A DNA stretch of 64,000 bases, taken from contig NW_025777529.1 in NCBI RefSeq assembly GCF_021130785.1, positions 1-64,000 of the forward strand, read 5' to 3'. This document shows, one piece after another, positions 36,269 through 48,361 of this stretch. The notes under the pieces were generated by a model. The model did not search any database and had not been told where the DNA came from. It saw nothing but the letters and a program-made list of their open reading frames with translations. Both the position numbers and the translations under genes were made by a program. The stretch is from Homalodisca vitripennis. Lineage: Eukaryota; Arthropoda; Insecta; Hemiptera; Cicadellidae. Every line of letters starts with the position of its first letter. Within the stretch, counting starts at the first letter, position 1.

Positions 36269-38879
36269 CTACTCCCACTCCCTGACAAAGCCCCTACGGC
36301 TCTTTGTTTCTAGGAACCGTCTAGCTAACCTTTTTACATCTAAAGACCGAGCTCTCTCATGTTCAATACTAATTACACTAAGGTCACACAGTCTAGTATT
36401 GGACATAGAATTTCTTAAGTAGTTCTTAATTATTTTTAGTTTGGAAAAAGACCTTTCACTACTTGCCACAGTCACGGGTAATGTAAGAAACATTATGAAT
36501 GCAGTACATACGTTTGGCACACTTGATGAAATAAACTTATTTTCAATCAATAGATAATCAGCCAGCTGGCTGATTTTGCTTATTTTATTACTTCTGATGT
36601 CGTCTTTGACTATATTTCTAAAGCAAATGACTTCGTTAACTAAAGCATGAGTCACATCAGATTCATATTTTTTACAAAAGTCAGAGGCTGACTGTACGAG
36701 TTGTTCGTCAGAAAACCGTAAACAAATTATCTGGGTTTAAAAAACTGAACGTGTCAGTTATACATAACATAGATTTAAACCTTTCGTTTAACTGTGAAAT
36801 TAAAATATCAACAGCTCTCACAAATACCCTAACTTTAAAGCAATGCACAGGATCACTAAACTCATAGTCACTAGAAAGTTCGTCAAAAAAAGTCTTTACT
36901 TTTCTTTTACGTTTGGAGGTCATTGACGAATCAATATTCCACTTAGCAGCTAACCTCCTGGCTTGATCTAGGACATCGTCGAATTCTCCTCGCAGTTGGC
37001 TCACAGTATTTAAACACTTCTGAAGGAGATTCTTTGCATCGTCTAGATTAACGTCGGACCTCTGTAGGGTTTTCGACGTGATCTGGATTCTTTCTAAAAT
37101 TCGACTTTGAAACACTAACATCAAAACAAACTCAAAAGAAGACATTTCCTTTATAAGACCAGTTGCTTCTGCGACTTCATTGTTCTTGCTTGAAGTCAAA
37201 ATTATTTTTCGATAGACACTTCAGCACAGCGACAAAATTTACATTGATTGATAGTAAAGTGTCGTACCTTGACGACCACCTAGTAGGACAGAGTTTTTTC
37301 AAGGTTAACTTGATAACACAGGAGTCGGTCAACTCTTTTAAACATTGCCATCTTGGTAGGCTTTGGCCGAAAAATACATAAATACTGTTTATTGTATCAT
37401 AGAATGATGAAATCTCTGAAATCGATTTCACACTGTCGTTTAAAACTAAATTTAAATTGTGACTAGCACAATGGACATACTCAGCGTTAGGAGACTTTGA
37501 TTTTATTCTGGTCTGCAGTCCTGTGTAAATTCCATTCATGACAGAAGCGCCATCATATCCTTGACCTCGGCACTTATCAAAAGATATTTTCTTTTCTTCT
37601 ATAAATTTAACTACAAGATCCTCTAGTCCTTCGGGCTGACTGGTCTAGTACTTGCACAAAGCCTAAAAAGGATTCCATTATCTCAAGCTGATTTAGGTCT
37701 GGTTTGTATAAACATATCTTAAGATTATTGATAACTGATCAATTTTCGAAATGTCTTGTGTAGTATCTAAAATGAGAGAAAAAAATGGAGACTGTTGAAC
37801 ATCAGTCAATATTTCACTCAAAATCTGATGAGATGTCAAATGAATAAGCTCGTTTTGAATTGAAGGGCTTAAGTATTTTACCCTACTATCTTCGTTTTTC
37901 CAGGTGATTCTTTAAAATAGGGTCGTATCTAGAAAGGAGATCAATAATATTCAGAAAATTTCCTGACTCACTCTTAACATTTTTTATGCTCTCAGATCGA
38001 TGACCTCTAAGAGCTAGATTACAGGTTGACATTGTTATGATAACATCCAAAATTCTCTTTATTACTTCAACCAGTTTATCTTCTTTGTCATAGAAAAGAG
38101 TTTTGATATCTCTATTATTTTTTCTTATTCCATATGCGATACATGCATTAATATGGCACTTACTCAATTCGTGGTCTTTAATTTTTGTTGACAGATTTCT
38201 CCAATCATTAATTTTCCCAGTAGACCATGCATTGTTAAAGTTTTTATCAAGTCTGTTAGCAAACAGCCAACATGGTTCACAATACACGCCATTTAAAGAC
38301 GGAGAGTAACAAAGCCAAAAGCGCTCAATTTTTTGACCAGTTTTCGTTTCGGAAAAATAATAATCTTTCGAAAAGGATCTATTTGTTTTAATGTCTTTAG
38401 GGAATGGCCCTTGAGGTCTACACGGTTCGGAGTTCAAAATCCGAGATTTCAATTCATCATTGTTAATATCTTCTGAGAAAAGAGCTATGTGTGTACTCTC
38501 TACTCCACCATCATTGCAGATTATACCAAAGACATCAGTATTTTCTTGTACTGAAATACTTCCGCCAGTTGCTGATGTAGAAGGAGCAGTATATGTAATA
38601 TTTAAATCAGCAGACTTACTCACATTTTGGTGGACTTCTGAAGTTTGGTTATCGGCAAGAACATTCAATTCGACGATATCTTCTGACGTGGATATTTTAC
38701 CCCCAAGCCCACATTCATTCTCACCAACACCATCGTCACCTGATTGACTTTGAGAGGTATCAGCAAAATCCCGTTTTTTAAAAAAACGTGTCAATCTTTG
38801 GTAGTTTCTTCACTTTTTCTTCTTCTTGTTTTTTCCTTTTTCGGAACTCGGCACCACTAGGTCTTTTGTTTCCGTCCAT
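36269..38879 (-). pseudogene. hAT transposase, zinc-finger MYM1-like type, broken
   Basis: An ATG at 38879 opens MDGNKRPSGAEF, followed by a basic stretch and PKIDTFFKK. A run of seven T at about 38775-38786 shifts the frame. The next frame (38794-37886) holds the TTF-type zinc-finger region (RPQGPFPKDIKTNRSF, FWLCYSPS, YCEPCWLFA). The first catalytic block, LILDTTQDISKIDQLSI, is near 37760, and the second, GQGYDGASVMNG, near 37550. Further pieces are 37539-37177 (HCASHNLNLVLNDSV), 37199-36708, and 36655-36269 with the hATC end (VASSERSFSKLKIIKNYLRN, LCDLSVISIEHE). This is the DUF4371-type hAT group often annotated as zinc finger MYM protein 1-like. At least four frame changes make it non-functional. 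Confidence 0.9.
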
Positions 38880-39220
38880 TTCGTTCAATCACAAACAATC
38901 ATAACGAAATCCATTAAAAACGCACAAATTTATACGGTTAAAAACGGTCCACTGATTTAAATTGTATAACAAATACACAGACAAAATTGTTTTGTAATAA
39001 AACTCACACTACTGAACCGCACAATCGTACTAACAAGGACCGACTGACAGGACAGGGTGACTAGTCTGTGAGTGCGCAGCGGCCACCCCTCCCCCGCCGA
39101 GACTTGGACTCGCCCAGGCACCCGGCACACGAGAGGGGAGGGGCGGCGGCCTACTACATGCCGCATGACCTTGAGATGCGTAGCAGTTTACGGAGTAAAA
39201 CTGAGTTGTGGGGACAGCGC

Positions 39221-39420
39221 CGTGGGGGTTCACAGCACCTAATCTAATAGCACCTAATCTCACAGCACCTAAAATTTAACCGTCTAATAGCACCGATTCT
39301 CATAGCACCTAATATTATAGTACCTAATCTCACAGCACCTAAGGAAATGCCCGAGAGTCGCACGGCACCTAAAGATCGTGCTGGAGTTTTATAGCACCTA
39401 ATATCACACCACCTAAAAGG
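39221..39420 (+). repeat. Left subterminal array of agcacctaat motifs
   Basis: About ten copies of a (c/t)a(c/t)agcacctaa word, irregularly spaced by ~12-40 bp, run inward from the left end of element X. Similar words occur at the other end in both orientations. Such arrays usually bind transposase. Confidence 0.8.
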
Positions 39421-39633
39421 GAGTGGTGGGGATCGCCGGAGGGGTAGGCCGCCACCACTATCCGTGGCCAGTGGGCGACCGTCCGTTGAGTCGCGTGGTT
39501 AGGGGAGAGCTCTGAGTTGGTTATTGACACGTGCTGTGCGGGTTGCATAAACGCGCTCGCCGGAAGAATTGAAGCCGGTGGACGTTTCGTTTAGGAATTT
39601 ATATTATGACATATTATGTTATTTTTACCGGAT

Positions 39634-39720
39634 CCCGGCGACCTCTCTCACACACACTAAACATCTCACTTAAAACGTCTACCACATTAAAATATACCCC
39701 TTTATTACATCTGAAAACGT
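39634..39720 (+). repeat. Dispersed repeat A, copy 2
   Basis: Starts ccggcgacctctctcacaca and follows the window start (1-90) through cacattaaaatataccccttt, with small indels. It lies inside element X. Confidence 0.6.
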
Positions 39721-41085
39721 TTGACGGCTTAGGTAGTATTAATCTATATATAGCGAAATTGAGATATTTTAGATATGTTTATTGATTGTGATAATCAAAA
39801 ATATGAAGAAAAACACAGTTTTCTTTTAAATTTAAGCTTTCTCCAATTTAACTCCTCCTAATTCAAAAATAATTACAGTTAAAAATATAATATATAATTT
39901 GTTGTATGTCTCTTAAAGAACGACATACTGATAATTCAGAGTTCTAAGTTAATAATTAAAGGCGTAACAAGTTTTTTGGGAAACTCATTAGACTTGCATT
40001 TATTTATAAATCACGCAATGCTTATTACTAATAGTCTTTACTTATGAGTGAGGGTGCAGAACAAGCGAGGTACACAGTAACTGTGCCGGAACCTTACTAC
40101 ATTATGGCTTAATGAAACACACATACCAACTTGCCCCGTATGCCAAAATCACAAGATAAAATATCGACAGTTTTATTTTCACACAAACCACAACAGGAAA
40201 ATGTTTCAATTAGGCTTGTATGATTCTGGTAAATATATTAATCTAAGGAAAGGCGATTAAATTATCCATTTACCCAAAACAAATATTTAATTAAACTTAT
40301 ATTTGTAAATTCACTAACAGATAATTTGAGGGAAATTAATATTCCTCAAAGCGAAGCGGCCGAATACCTTCCATAATCCTATCACCATCGTCTTTGTTAT
40401 CGGTGTTATATTTTCACTGTTTACCTCATGTTCACTGACACAGTCTTCCGACGAATTTCTGTCCCTCAGTCAAAATATTAGTAGTCTCTCTACAGCCTCC
40501 CCCAGCAATCATTCATTGGTTCAAGCGTTATCAATAACTATTTTTTTATTCTCTACAACTTTCATCCAACAATCAGGCGTAGTCTTTTCCAAAGCTTCTT
40601 TACAAATTTTGTGATATAATTAATAGTGAGCGACTTATTATTTTTGCGATATGTAAATTAATTTAAGCCCATATTAGTTCAATCGCGTGGAGCTTGACTG
40701 TCACTAGAAGTTCAATTTTTTCATGTCTGAACTAAAGTGACTCCTTTCTAGTAAACCATCCTGTAATTTCTGCCTTATATCTTTTGCTCATAGGTGCTTT
40801 AAATATTTATTTTGAATTATACAGTGTATTATACATAGCAATAACTACATCTTTCATTAATATAATCCACCCATAGGGGTAGAAATGGACTTGGAATTCT
40901 TAGAAGACCTTCCTTATGTCCTATGTACATAAAATGTGGCACACACATGCCTCATAACTTTCACAGAAAATCAATAGCGTCTATATGAAGATTAACTACC
41001 ATATCGAATGAAATATAAAATTGCAAACCCTAGAAAAAGTATATTATTATTTTTCATCTTCCCGTTATCCGAAAAAAGTTTAAAT
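39721..41085. other. No feature seen inside element X
   Basis: AT-rich DNA without recognisable frames or repeat ends. Confidence 0.5.
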
Positions 41086-41095
41086 TTCACGCACG

Positions 41096-41132
<37 letters not shown>
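41086..41132. repeat. (CA)n microsatellite
   Basis: A cgcacgcacg start leads into 16 or more CA units. Confidence 0.97.
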
Positions 41133-41136
<4 letters not shown>

Positions 41137-41299
41137 CTCGTCATATAAATTGGTTATACAACGTATGTTAAAGAAGATAAACCTAGATTACTCGTTTTCA
41201 TGGAAGTAGTACCCGCTATAAAAAACTACGTTTTGCTTTGTAAACTTCCCTTCCTTACTTCCTTGTAAACTTCCTTTGTAAACTGGGGGAGCCCATTGT

Positions 41300-43390
41300 C
41301 TTGATAATGTTTTTTAGTCTGCCTAGATCAGGTTATTTCATGCAACATCTTTATTTTTCTTTCTCGGATCGTAATGGGCTTATTTTAAATATTCAAAAGA
41401 ATACTTTGTCTGAAACATCTAAAACCTTGCTAAATCCAAAAGTACAAGTGAAACATTTTATTTTAATTTTTCCAGAATCCTCTATTGATGATCTGACAAG
41501 CCATTTGTTTTCACATGATTGGAATGTCGTACTTAGTAATGGAAGAGTATTCTCTGCCCAAAAACTCGTTCATGCATATTTCTCCATTTCAGTTCATAAA
41601 TAAACATTTTACTCTACAGTTAAAAAACAACGTTTCCACAGTTAGTGAGACTAAAGATCGAAATCAAAATTATTGGTATAGTGGGGAACTGGACCAAATG
41701 AAAGAAATTTTTGTTTTTGGAGAAATCGACAAAACTTTCTACTAGTGACAGGCTTCGTGTTAACTATTTAAATCTCTAGAAATGTTATAAAAAGTCCGTA
41801 GAAGATGCGAACTCACAATGTCGCAAAAATATAAAATAGCAGTAACCAATATAAGGCCTGGGGAGAGGTTTTTTTAACGCCAATATAAGGCGTTTTCGGT
41901 GCAGATAAACGAAAATACAAACATTTAGCATCTCAATCGACATTATCAATAAATATCACTCTAGGTAACTTAAACCATTTGTTTTATCAATTCGGTTAAC
42001 ACCAAATAAAGGGTAGTATCAAAAAGCCTCATGTTAATAGAATGAACTTAATAAGAAATTACCATATTTTGAAAGAAAAACATTTATCTTTGTAGAAGTC
42101 TCAATTGATGAGGTCATTAAAGCTGCCAAAAGAGTTAAAAACTCAGAAAGCAAAGACATTTATAACAAATCTAACAATATATTTTAAAGAATTTACCATA
42201 CGTTTTTGAACCCATTAACTATATGTATATCTGCCCGATTCTTAAGAAAGGGTCTAGGAGTTTCCCTGAGAGCTATTGCCCAGTATAAATTTTACCTGTC
42301 CTGTAATAATAGAAACTGTTTTACATAATGAACCTTTTGCGTATCTGGAAAATAATATCAATCTAAATTTATTACAATAGAAGAGGTAAATACACCATTG
42401 ATGCAATTTATTCACTAATTAAGGAGGTCCTAAACACTTTTAAGATTAAAGCCTTTGCTCAGGTAACATATTTTGACTTGAGCAGGGCCTTAAAACTTAA
42501 CTATTACGGTATTAATGGGAATCCGGCTTTAAAGAGTTCTTTAAAGACTATTTATCTAACCGCAGGCGAAAAGTTTGTTTCTATTAATGGAAATCGATCC
42601 AACAATTTGGTGATCGGGATTGTTGTACCTAAGGGTCAGTCCTGGGCCCTATTATGTTTTTATTATATATAAATTAATTTCCTACCGTTATTAGGTTAAA
42701 ATCTCTTTTGCTAACGACACAACTCTTTAGAATATCCATACAAACTTTGACAAACTACAAGTTCTTGTCAGTGAATCAGTTGAGAAAGCCTCAGTGTGGT
42801 TTAAATCAAATGGATCTTTACTAAATGAAGTCAAAACTCAAAACATTTTGTTTACTTTACGACAAACCCCTACAATTGACACACCAAATTATTTCTTTTC
42901 TTGTGCTAAATTTCTAGGTATATTTTGGTAGAGTAATTTTTTTACTTAGACGTATTATAAATTGTGTTACTGAAAAATATTTTAAATCTGCATACTATGC
43001 ATATTTTTAATCAATAACAAGGTATGGCCTAATATTATTGGGTAATAGCGCTAAAATTAATGAAATCATTATCCTGAAAAACAAAGCTATCAGAATAATA
43101 ACAAAATCACAACCACTAGAACACTGTGAATCACTTTTTATTAAGCTTTGGTGGAAACTTTTATAAATTTATATATTTTTGACTCAGTATTGTATATTAC
43201 AAAAAACATGTCATCATTAATTTTGAATAGCAACTTGCATAATTATAATAGCAGAAATGAATATAATATTGTTATTGAGCATTGCAGATTGAACAAAAAA
43301 CAAAATAGGCATTTTATAATTACTCAGAAGACAAATTGCAATATTTGGTGTATTTTTCACGAGGCACTCCTGCTGCGTGCCTCGTAACTG
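41300..43390 (+). pseudogene. Degenerate Jockey/CR1-like LINE ORF2 remnant
   Basis: Many frame changes and stops separate recognisable pieces: an upstream SELDQMKEI-like tract (about 41640-41720), a KKGSRSFPESYCPV relative of the RT motif KKGS...NYRP (42240-42290), DLSRALKLNYYGI (motif A region, ~42475), INGNRSNNLVIGIVVPKGQS (motif B region, ~42580-42650), NGSLLNEVKTQ-like text (~42810-42840), and a C-terminal region, LILNSNLHNYNSRNEYNIV (43215-43280), typical of Jockey-type ends. The polymerase YADD box is not readable (ANDTT-like at 42710). It is an old, dead copy. The first ORF was not found here. Confidence 0.75.
43359..43385. repeat. 9-bp perfect hairpin
   Basis: acgaggcac and gtgcctcgt enclose tcctgctgc, just after the end of the LINE remnant. 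Further short inverted words (cactgca, tgcagtg) follow to about 43490, perhaps a small MITE. Confidence 0.75.
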
Positions 43391-44250
43391 TGCAGTGTGC
43401 CTGATTCAAAGGTCTACACATGTGGTATTTCCTTGTGCCAGTGCACTGAGTGCTGAGACACACTGCATGGTTGCCAGGTTAATCTCCAATGCCCGTTATG
43501 TAGGCAAGTGAGCCAGATAATAATTAGAGTTTATTTCTGATAATTATAATTTTTTATATACAATAAAAAACCGAGATTGAAAGCCTATTTTTGTTCTATA
43601 TTATAAAATTTTATTTCTTTCCTATGTAATACATCCTGTATAAATAGATTACAATGAAATGGATATGTTATTAATAGTATCATATGGAACATTTTAAGAG
43701 GTATTGAGATTGCGTCCTAAACAATTAATAACTTTGATCCTCAAAAATCAGGAAGATTAATTTTAACAACAATCAGTCTACAAGTAGACTTCGGCAAACT
43801 TCTTACGACGCAGTGGGAGGACTGAGAGTAGTCGATCTCACTCAGTATATACCAGCAACAAAAGTGTTAATATACGTTTTGATGTTGTCGTCTTGCACTG
43901 TATGTCATGTTATATGAGTCTTCTGAAGCCTTACTGTATACTTGTTCTCAGTTTTTTCAAGTAATGTTCTAATAGTCCTCATCCTCTTTTTAAGATTCAC
44001 GACTTGTTTAACATGGTCTTTTTAATCTATGAATGTTCAGCTTTGACAATGTAATTTAAAAATTAATTTAAATTTGTTATGCAATCATTACTAAGAGAGA
44101 TATTCGCGCCAATACACCAAAATTCAGAGATAGCAGGCTGATTAATAATTTGTATAAAGACTCATAACAAGTTGTTATTTTCTTTGAACAGCCAAAACAA
44201 GACACGCTCTTATAAGTGCGTTACTGGCGCAATCTGTAATAAGATATATA
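43391..44250. other. No gene seen
   Basis: AT-rich interior of element X. It ends in a short TA run where the Helitron-like copy entered. Confidence 0.5.
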
Positions 44251-45300
44251 TCCCACTAATATTATAAATGCGAAAGTTTGAATGTTTGGATATTTGGATG
44301 TTTGGATGTTTGTATGTTTAGACGTTAAGATGTTTGTCCTCGAATCACGCTGAAACTGCTATACGGATTGTGCTGAAATTTGGAACCAGTATAGCTTTTG
44401 GTCTGAATTAACACTTAGAGTAGCTGTTAACACTTTCAGCTGAAGTTTATCAAAGAGGCAGAAACATGTGTTTACATTTAGATTTGAGTAAATATTGAAT
44501 TATTGTAAAGTGCTTAATCAGTAGTGTAATGTAGATTGCAAATACGAAGTTATTTAATTTTAAATTTAGATTGCGCCAATGATCAATAATCCATCTAATA
44601 CAATAGAAATGCTATTTATACGCTGTTATAACAACTGCCTTATTGTATAAAGCTGTGAATGTTTGCACATAACGTAATCTAATCTGGTTAGTTCCTTTAA
44701 CATTGTGTATGGCCTTTTTACTATTGTTATTGAAAAGCAAATGGAGATAATATTGCCCTAATACTTGAAGCATATACCCCTAATACATATTTAGCGATCG
44801 GTAAAAATATCAAAATCACTTAATCATCAAAATTTAATCTAAGTTAGATTCCGAAACCAACATATGAGACCATTGTTTTGGTTAGCGCAACAGCATAAAT
44901 CAATTGTGGAACTATAAATAGATTAGACCGGGGGTGAATTTAAACGACCAGAACAGACCCATATTGACCGCAGCAATTTTTGACTTGTACGATACACTTT
45001 CGTCATTGGGATAAAAAGGCTAACTCTTATTGTTACTGAAGCCATCGAAGAACGTCAATAAATTAACATGGAATGTGGGAGGGAAATACTAATCTTATAA
45101 AAACTGTTTCACTTTATGACTTCAGGATCCCAAATCTCTGTTCTTTAAACTTAAATCTAAATTGGATCAGGAGATTGGAATAGCTTTGAGTGACTATCGA
45201 TTATCTCTAGACTGTTTATTATGTTATAGAAAAAGAATACATAGATCTATTGTACAGTTTTTCAACAGAAGATTGCGTGCGAAGCCGCGGGTAACTGCTA

Positions 45301-45301
<1 letters not shown>
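44251..45301 (+). mobile_element. Helitron-like non-autonomous element, copy 2
   Basis: Starts tcccactaatattataaatg after A (44250) and ends gaagccgcgggtaactgctag before T (45302), with no target duplication. Cactaatattataaatgcgaaag is a start often seen in arthropod Helitron-like repeats. From about 44455 onward it aligns with copy 1 at 8744-9614. Four gttt/gatgttt words follow the start. The flanks are both TA repeat (gatatata | tatatata), so it entered a microsatellite. A 74-codon frame at the 3' end is shared in part with copy 1, but its C-terminus runs into the microsatellite. Confidence 0.65.
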
Positions 45302-45371
<70 letters not shown>

Positions 45372-45417
45372 TATGTATATATATAAGTATATATATATAT
45401 ATTTAAGTATATATATA
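45302..45417. repeat. (TA)n microsatellite, interrupted
   Basis: About 34 pure TA units to 45369, then TA runs separated by aagtatg or ttaag. Confidence 0.95.
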
Positions 45418-45875
45418 AAAAAATTTTGCTGTCTACGTATCTACTGATCAAGCCCCGTTCTGAAATTTAATTTATTTTAAAAATGTTTCTGCCTGTTTTA
45501 CGAACATGAACTGAGTGTCAACAACTTTTAAATACTCAGTTAAAATTCGATTATGAAACAATGTTAGAATAGTTTTCAAATTGTAAAATATTCCAGGCAA
45601 CTATTTTGATCCACCTCTTATTATAACATTTCTTAACATTTCAACGGATTACTAAAAATTTGTCGAAATAAGAATATGTTGTGATTCATTGTTATGTGTA
45701 ATATGTAGGTCTTATTTGTAATCATACTATGGATATTATTTCATATAAGCCCATAAGCCAGATTGAAAGAATTTAGACATCTTCACCTTTTTAAAATGTA
45801 TACTCATGCCATTGATAGACAACAATATGCACTTTTTAATAAAATATTAAAATAATATTCTTAAATCAATTTTTC
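45418..45875. other. No feature seen
   Basis: AT-rich DNA inside element X. Confidence 0.5.
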
Positions 45876-46510
45876 AAGTTCAAGTTAAAGTTCAATCTTC
45901 TTTATTATCTAAAAATACAATTTACCTCCCAGTGCACCTCAAGCCGCGCGTGCGGGAGTTCAGTTGAATCATAATTACAATAAAGTTATCTTAGTGTTCA
46001 TTGTCCAATTCATATTTCCATAACATTGTCTTCACTTAAACTAAATTCATAAACTAGCCAAAAGCAGTGTAAATCTAATAAATGGTATACCACGAGATTA
46101 TTATAATATTACTTAGAATAAAGCAGCATTAACAATATGTACAAAAAATGTAATTATAAGCATTACAAATTTATAAGCAAAAATAAATAGAAAAAAATTG
46201 TATGGGCTCCTTAAATTCACCCATTTGTTTCTTAAAAGTAATATAATATTTTTCAAATTGAGCCTTAACGGTATCCTCCATTTTGACAAAACTTCTTCTT
46301 GCAATTTGGCCAAAATGTCCTTAGTAATTGTTTATTTTTGCTATTTACTCTTACCTGAGCAGCAGTTCTTACACTTCCATGATTCACGACGTGCTTGTCC
46401 CATGCGATTCCATGTGCTTTCTAAAATATCAGCACAAACGAAGTGTAGATTTGTTTTACATTGAGAACAAACATCTTGATAACACGGAGAACACCATTGA
46501 GTTAAATATT
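45876..46510 (-). pseudogene. LINE remnant: PHD-type ORF1 piece plus 3' tail
   Basis: On the minus strand, about 46505-46345 encodes a Cys4-His-Cys3 finger: CSPC, CSQCKTNLHFVCADI and ESWKCKNCC, the PHD-like finger found at the start of ORF1 in many insect Jockey/CR1-type LINEs. A coiled, charged stretch follows in shifted frames (LAKLQEEVLSK; VKAQFEKYYITFKKQMGEF) to about 46200. Then the reading ends, and a 3' end with aataaagaagattgaa and ttgaac repeats is seen at about 45876-45905. The ORF2 region is missing, so the copy is internally deleted or two pieces lie side by side. Confidence 0.6.
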
Positions 46511-47460
46511 AAAAACTAATATAATCCATTTTTGTACAGTTTGACTTTTTTACTATAAAAAGCTCAGGTTAGTTTCGTTATGTTATGGAATGTATTATAC
46601 AAATTGCAGTTTGACTTATAAGTTTATATAGTAATTGTAAAATAAATATATTTTTTAATGCAATGTAAAGAACCGCCTATTTATTAACGCTTTATGAAGA
46701 ATCGAAAGGCTTTATTGAAATGGTTTGTTGTGCGTCCGTCTGTACGATAACCCTTATTATAAAGGCCCTAGTGACTTCAAACTTGGTACATATGCTCTTA
46801 TTGGTCTAAATAAGAACTCTATTGATTTTAAGATAAAGAAGAATCGTCTGTGCGCTACCACTTATGTTACACTCTGTCGAGTCTTTCAATGCTTCTAACA
46901 TCGTTCGGGTTATTTTAAGTAATCTCGTATTTGGTTCACAAAAACATCATATATGTATAGTACTTGTATTCATTATAACACTTATCTAGCAGTTTGACAT
47001 GAAATAGCTAGATTTTTCGGCTGAAAGTATAAAACTCGTGAGTCAAATTTCACTGTTATAGAACATTGGGAGGTTAAAAAGCTAAACTATAGTTCTTCTA
47101 ATGGTTGAAATTCCCTATGGATGTTACATTTTAATCCAAATAAATTTGCTTTTTATGTAAGTCATGATACTTACGTGTATAAAATATTTACTTTGTCTGA
47201 CGTAGGGAAATTGCAGAATAAGTGATGAATGATTTAAGGCTTTGCCTATTTTTATATAGATTTGAATGCAAATTATTACCGGTTTTCAGTGCACGGAATA
47301 TACGATTTGAACACATTTAATTCCAATGACGATAAAAACTTATATAAAAATGTAAAACACAATGAAATTAGATGAACAAATAATTTACATTATTGGATTA
47401 TGTGCAAGATTTGCGGTTTGGCCTAAACATTCATTCAAATTCAAGGTAAATAATTTTTTT
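46511..47460. other. No supported gene
   Basis: AT-rich; a short repeat E relative near 46700-46830 (gtgcgtccgtctgtacgata). Nothing else is seen. Confidence 0.45.
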
Positions 47461-47859
47461 TGCCATTATTAGTTGTAATCAACAACCGCCGCACGCCATG
47501 CGCACGGACCCTTCTCTTGTGCGAGGATACAATTGTCTATCTCGTGTCGCCTCGCCTTGTGCTGTCGACTGCTCGCCCTGCTGTAGAGGACAGTAATGGC
47601 GGGTCGTCGGGAGCGGGGTGAGGGGCAAGGTTGGATTCTCCTCCATCCCCTCTGTCCCCACCAAGGCCCCTTTGGAACAAAGCGAGAGGTGCTGTGACAC
47701 TGAAACTTGAAACAGTCTCACGGCACCTAAACGAACCGTGGATCGTTGCACAGTACCTAAACTTATAGCGCCTAATATCACAGCACCTAAATGACGACTT
47801 TTTTTCTGTAGGTGGTATGAGATTAGGTGCTAAAAGATTAGGTGCTATGAAGCCGCACC
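47461..47859. repeat. Right subterminal region of element X
   Basis: GC-rich part (47480-47700) followed by four cggcacctaa / cagtacctaa / agcgcctaat / cagcacctaa words. Three inverted ones follow toward the end (gattaggtgctaaaagatta, ggtgctatg). This mirrors the left subterminal array. Confidence 0.75.
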
Positions 47860-47867
47860 GACAGCGC

Positions 47868-48191
47868 GCGGCTCAGTAGTGTCCCAACATTCAAACTGAA
47901 CGTATCAGTCCGGCATAGTAACATCGCAGATAACCTAGACTTGAGTGGACTAGTTATCATATTTCATTTCAAATATACTCATCATGAGAATATTTTTAAA
48001 TAGTGTATTAATAGTTCATACTATTGTACTGTTAGAATAACGAATACAACTCGGTGGTCAAATGTTTTGTTACCCACAAATTTAGCTTCAATTAAAAAAA
48101 AACACTTTTGCGCCCTTCTAGGGCCTGCGCCCCCTGAAGGCCTGCGCCCCAATGCACCGCATTGGTTGCATTGGCGTTAGTTACGCCACCG
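47868..48191. other. 5' flank of hAT 2, right part
   Basis: Non-coding end of hAT 2 beyond element X. It has short gcgccc/ggcctgcgcccc words at 48111-48150. Confidence 0.7.
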
Positions 48192-48199
48192 CTCGCAAC

Positions 48200-48253
48200 G
48201 TAGTGTTACTGATCTTTTGTTTCATTGAACGATGGCAAATGTCCGGAAAATCC
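48200..48253 (+). repeat. Inverted repeat family C: distal right arm
   Basis: gtagtgttactgat followed by gaacgatggcaaatgtccgg and tcctgtttccttcac continues the arm interrupted at 35642. Confidence 0.85.
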
Positions 48254-48361
48254 TGTTTCCTTCACAATCCTTCCATCGTCAAAAATAACCTTCAAACAAA
48301 GAATTTACTTCGTGTTATGAATACTTATACACAATTAACAAGTTAACCACCTTTATTAACA

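Larger units (their letters stand above)
39221..47859. mobile_element. Element X: 8.6-kb TIR transposon, superfamily unknown
   Basis: The octamer gacagcgc stands at 39213-39220 and 47860-47867. Directly inside, the left end (cgtgggggttcacagcacct) and the complement of the right end (ggtgcggcttcatagcacct) align over about 41 bp with few mismatches and continue into the same motif, tagcacctaatctc. Both ends carry clusters of the motif. An 8-bp duplication suggests hAT, P, Merlin or a similar cut-and-paste type, but the ends match none that I recognise. No transposase was found. The interior holds LINE remnants, a Helitron-like copy and microsatellites, so it is either non-autonomous or bloated by later insertions. 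Confidence 0.8.
35643..48191 (-). mobile_element. hAT transposon 2, split by a nested 8.6-kb element
   Basis: The ends are cagtggcgtaacta (35643) and the complement of cggtggcgtaacta (48191). The octamer ctcgcaac stands at 35635-35642 and 48192-48199, a perfect 8-bp hAT target duplication. The gross length is 12549 bp. Removing the inner element (39221-47859) and its duplicated octamer leaves about 3.9 kb, a normal hAT size. The transposase runs on the minus strand at 38879-36269, and the inner insertion lies in its 5' flank. The reverse complement of the right-hand end is rich in gcgcaggcc and gcgc words. Confidence 0.93.
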
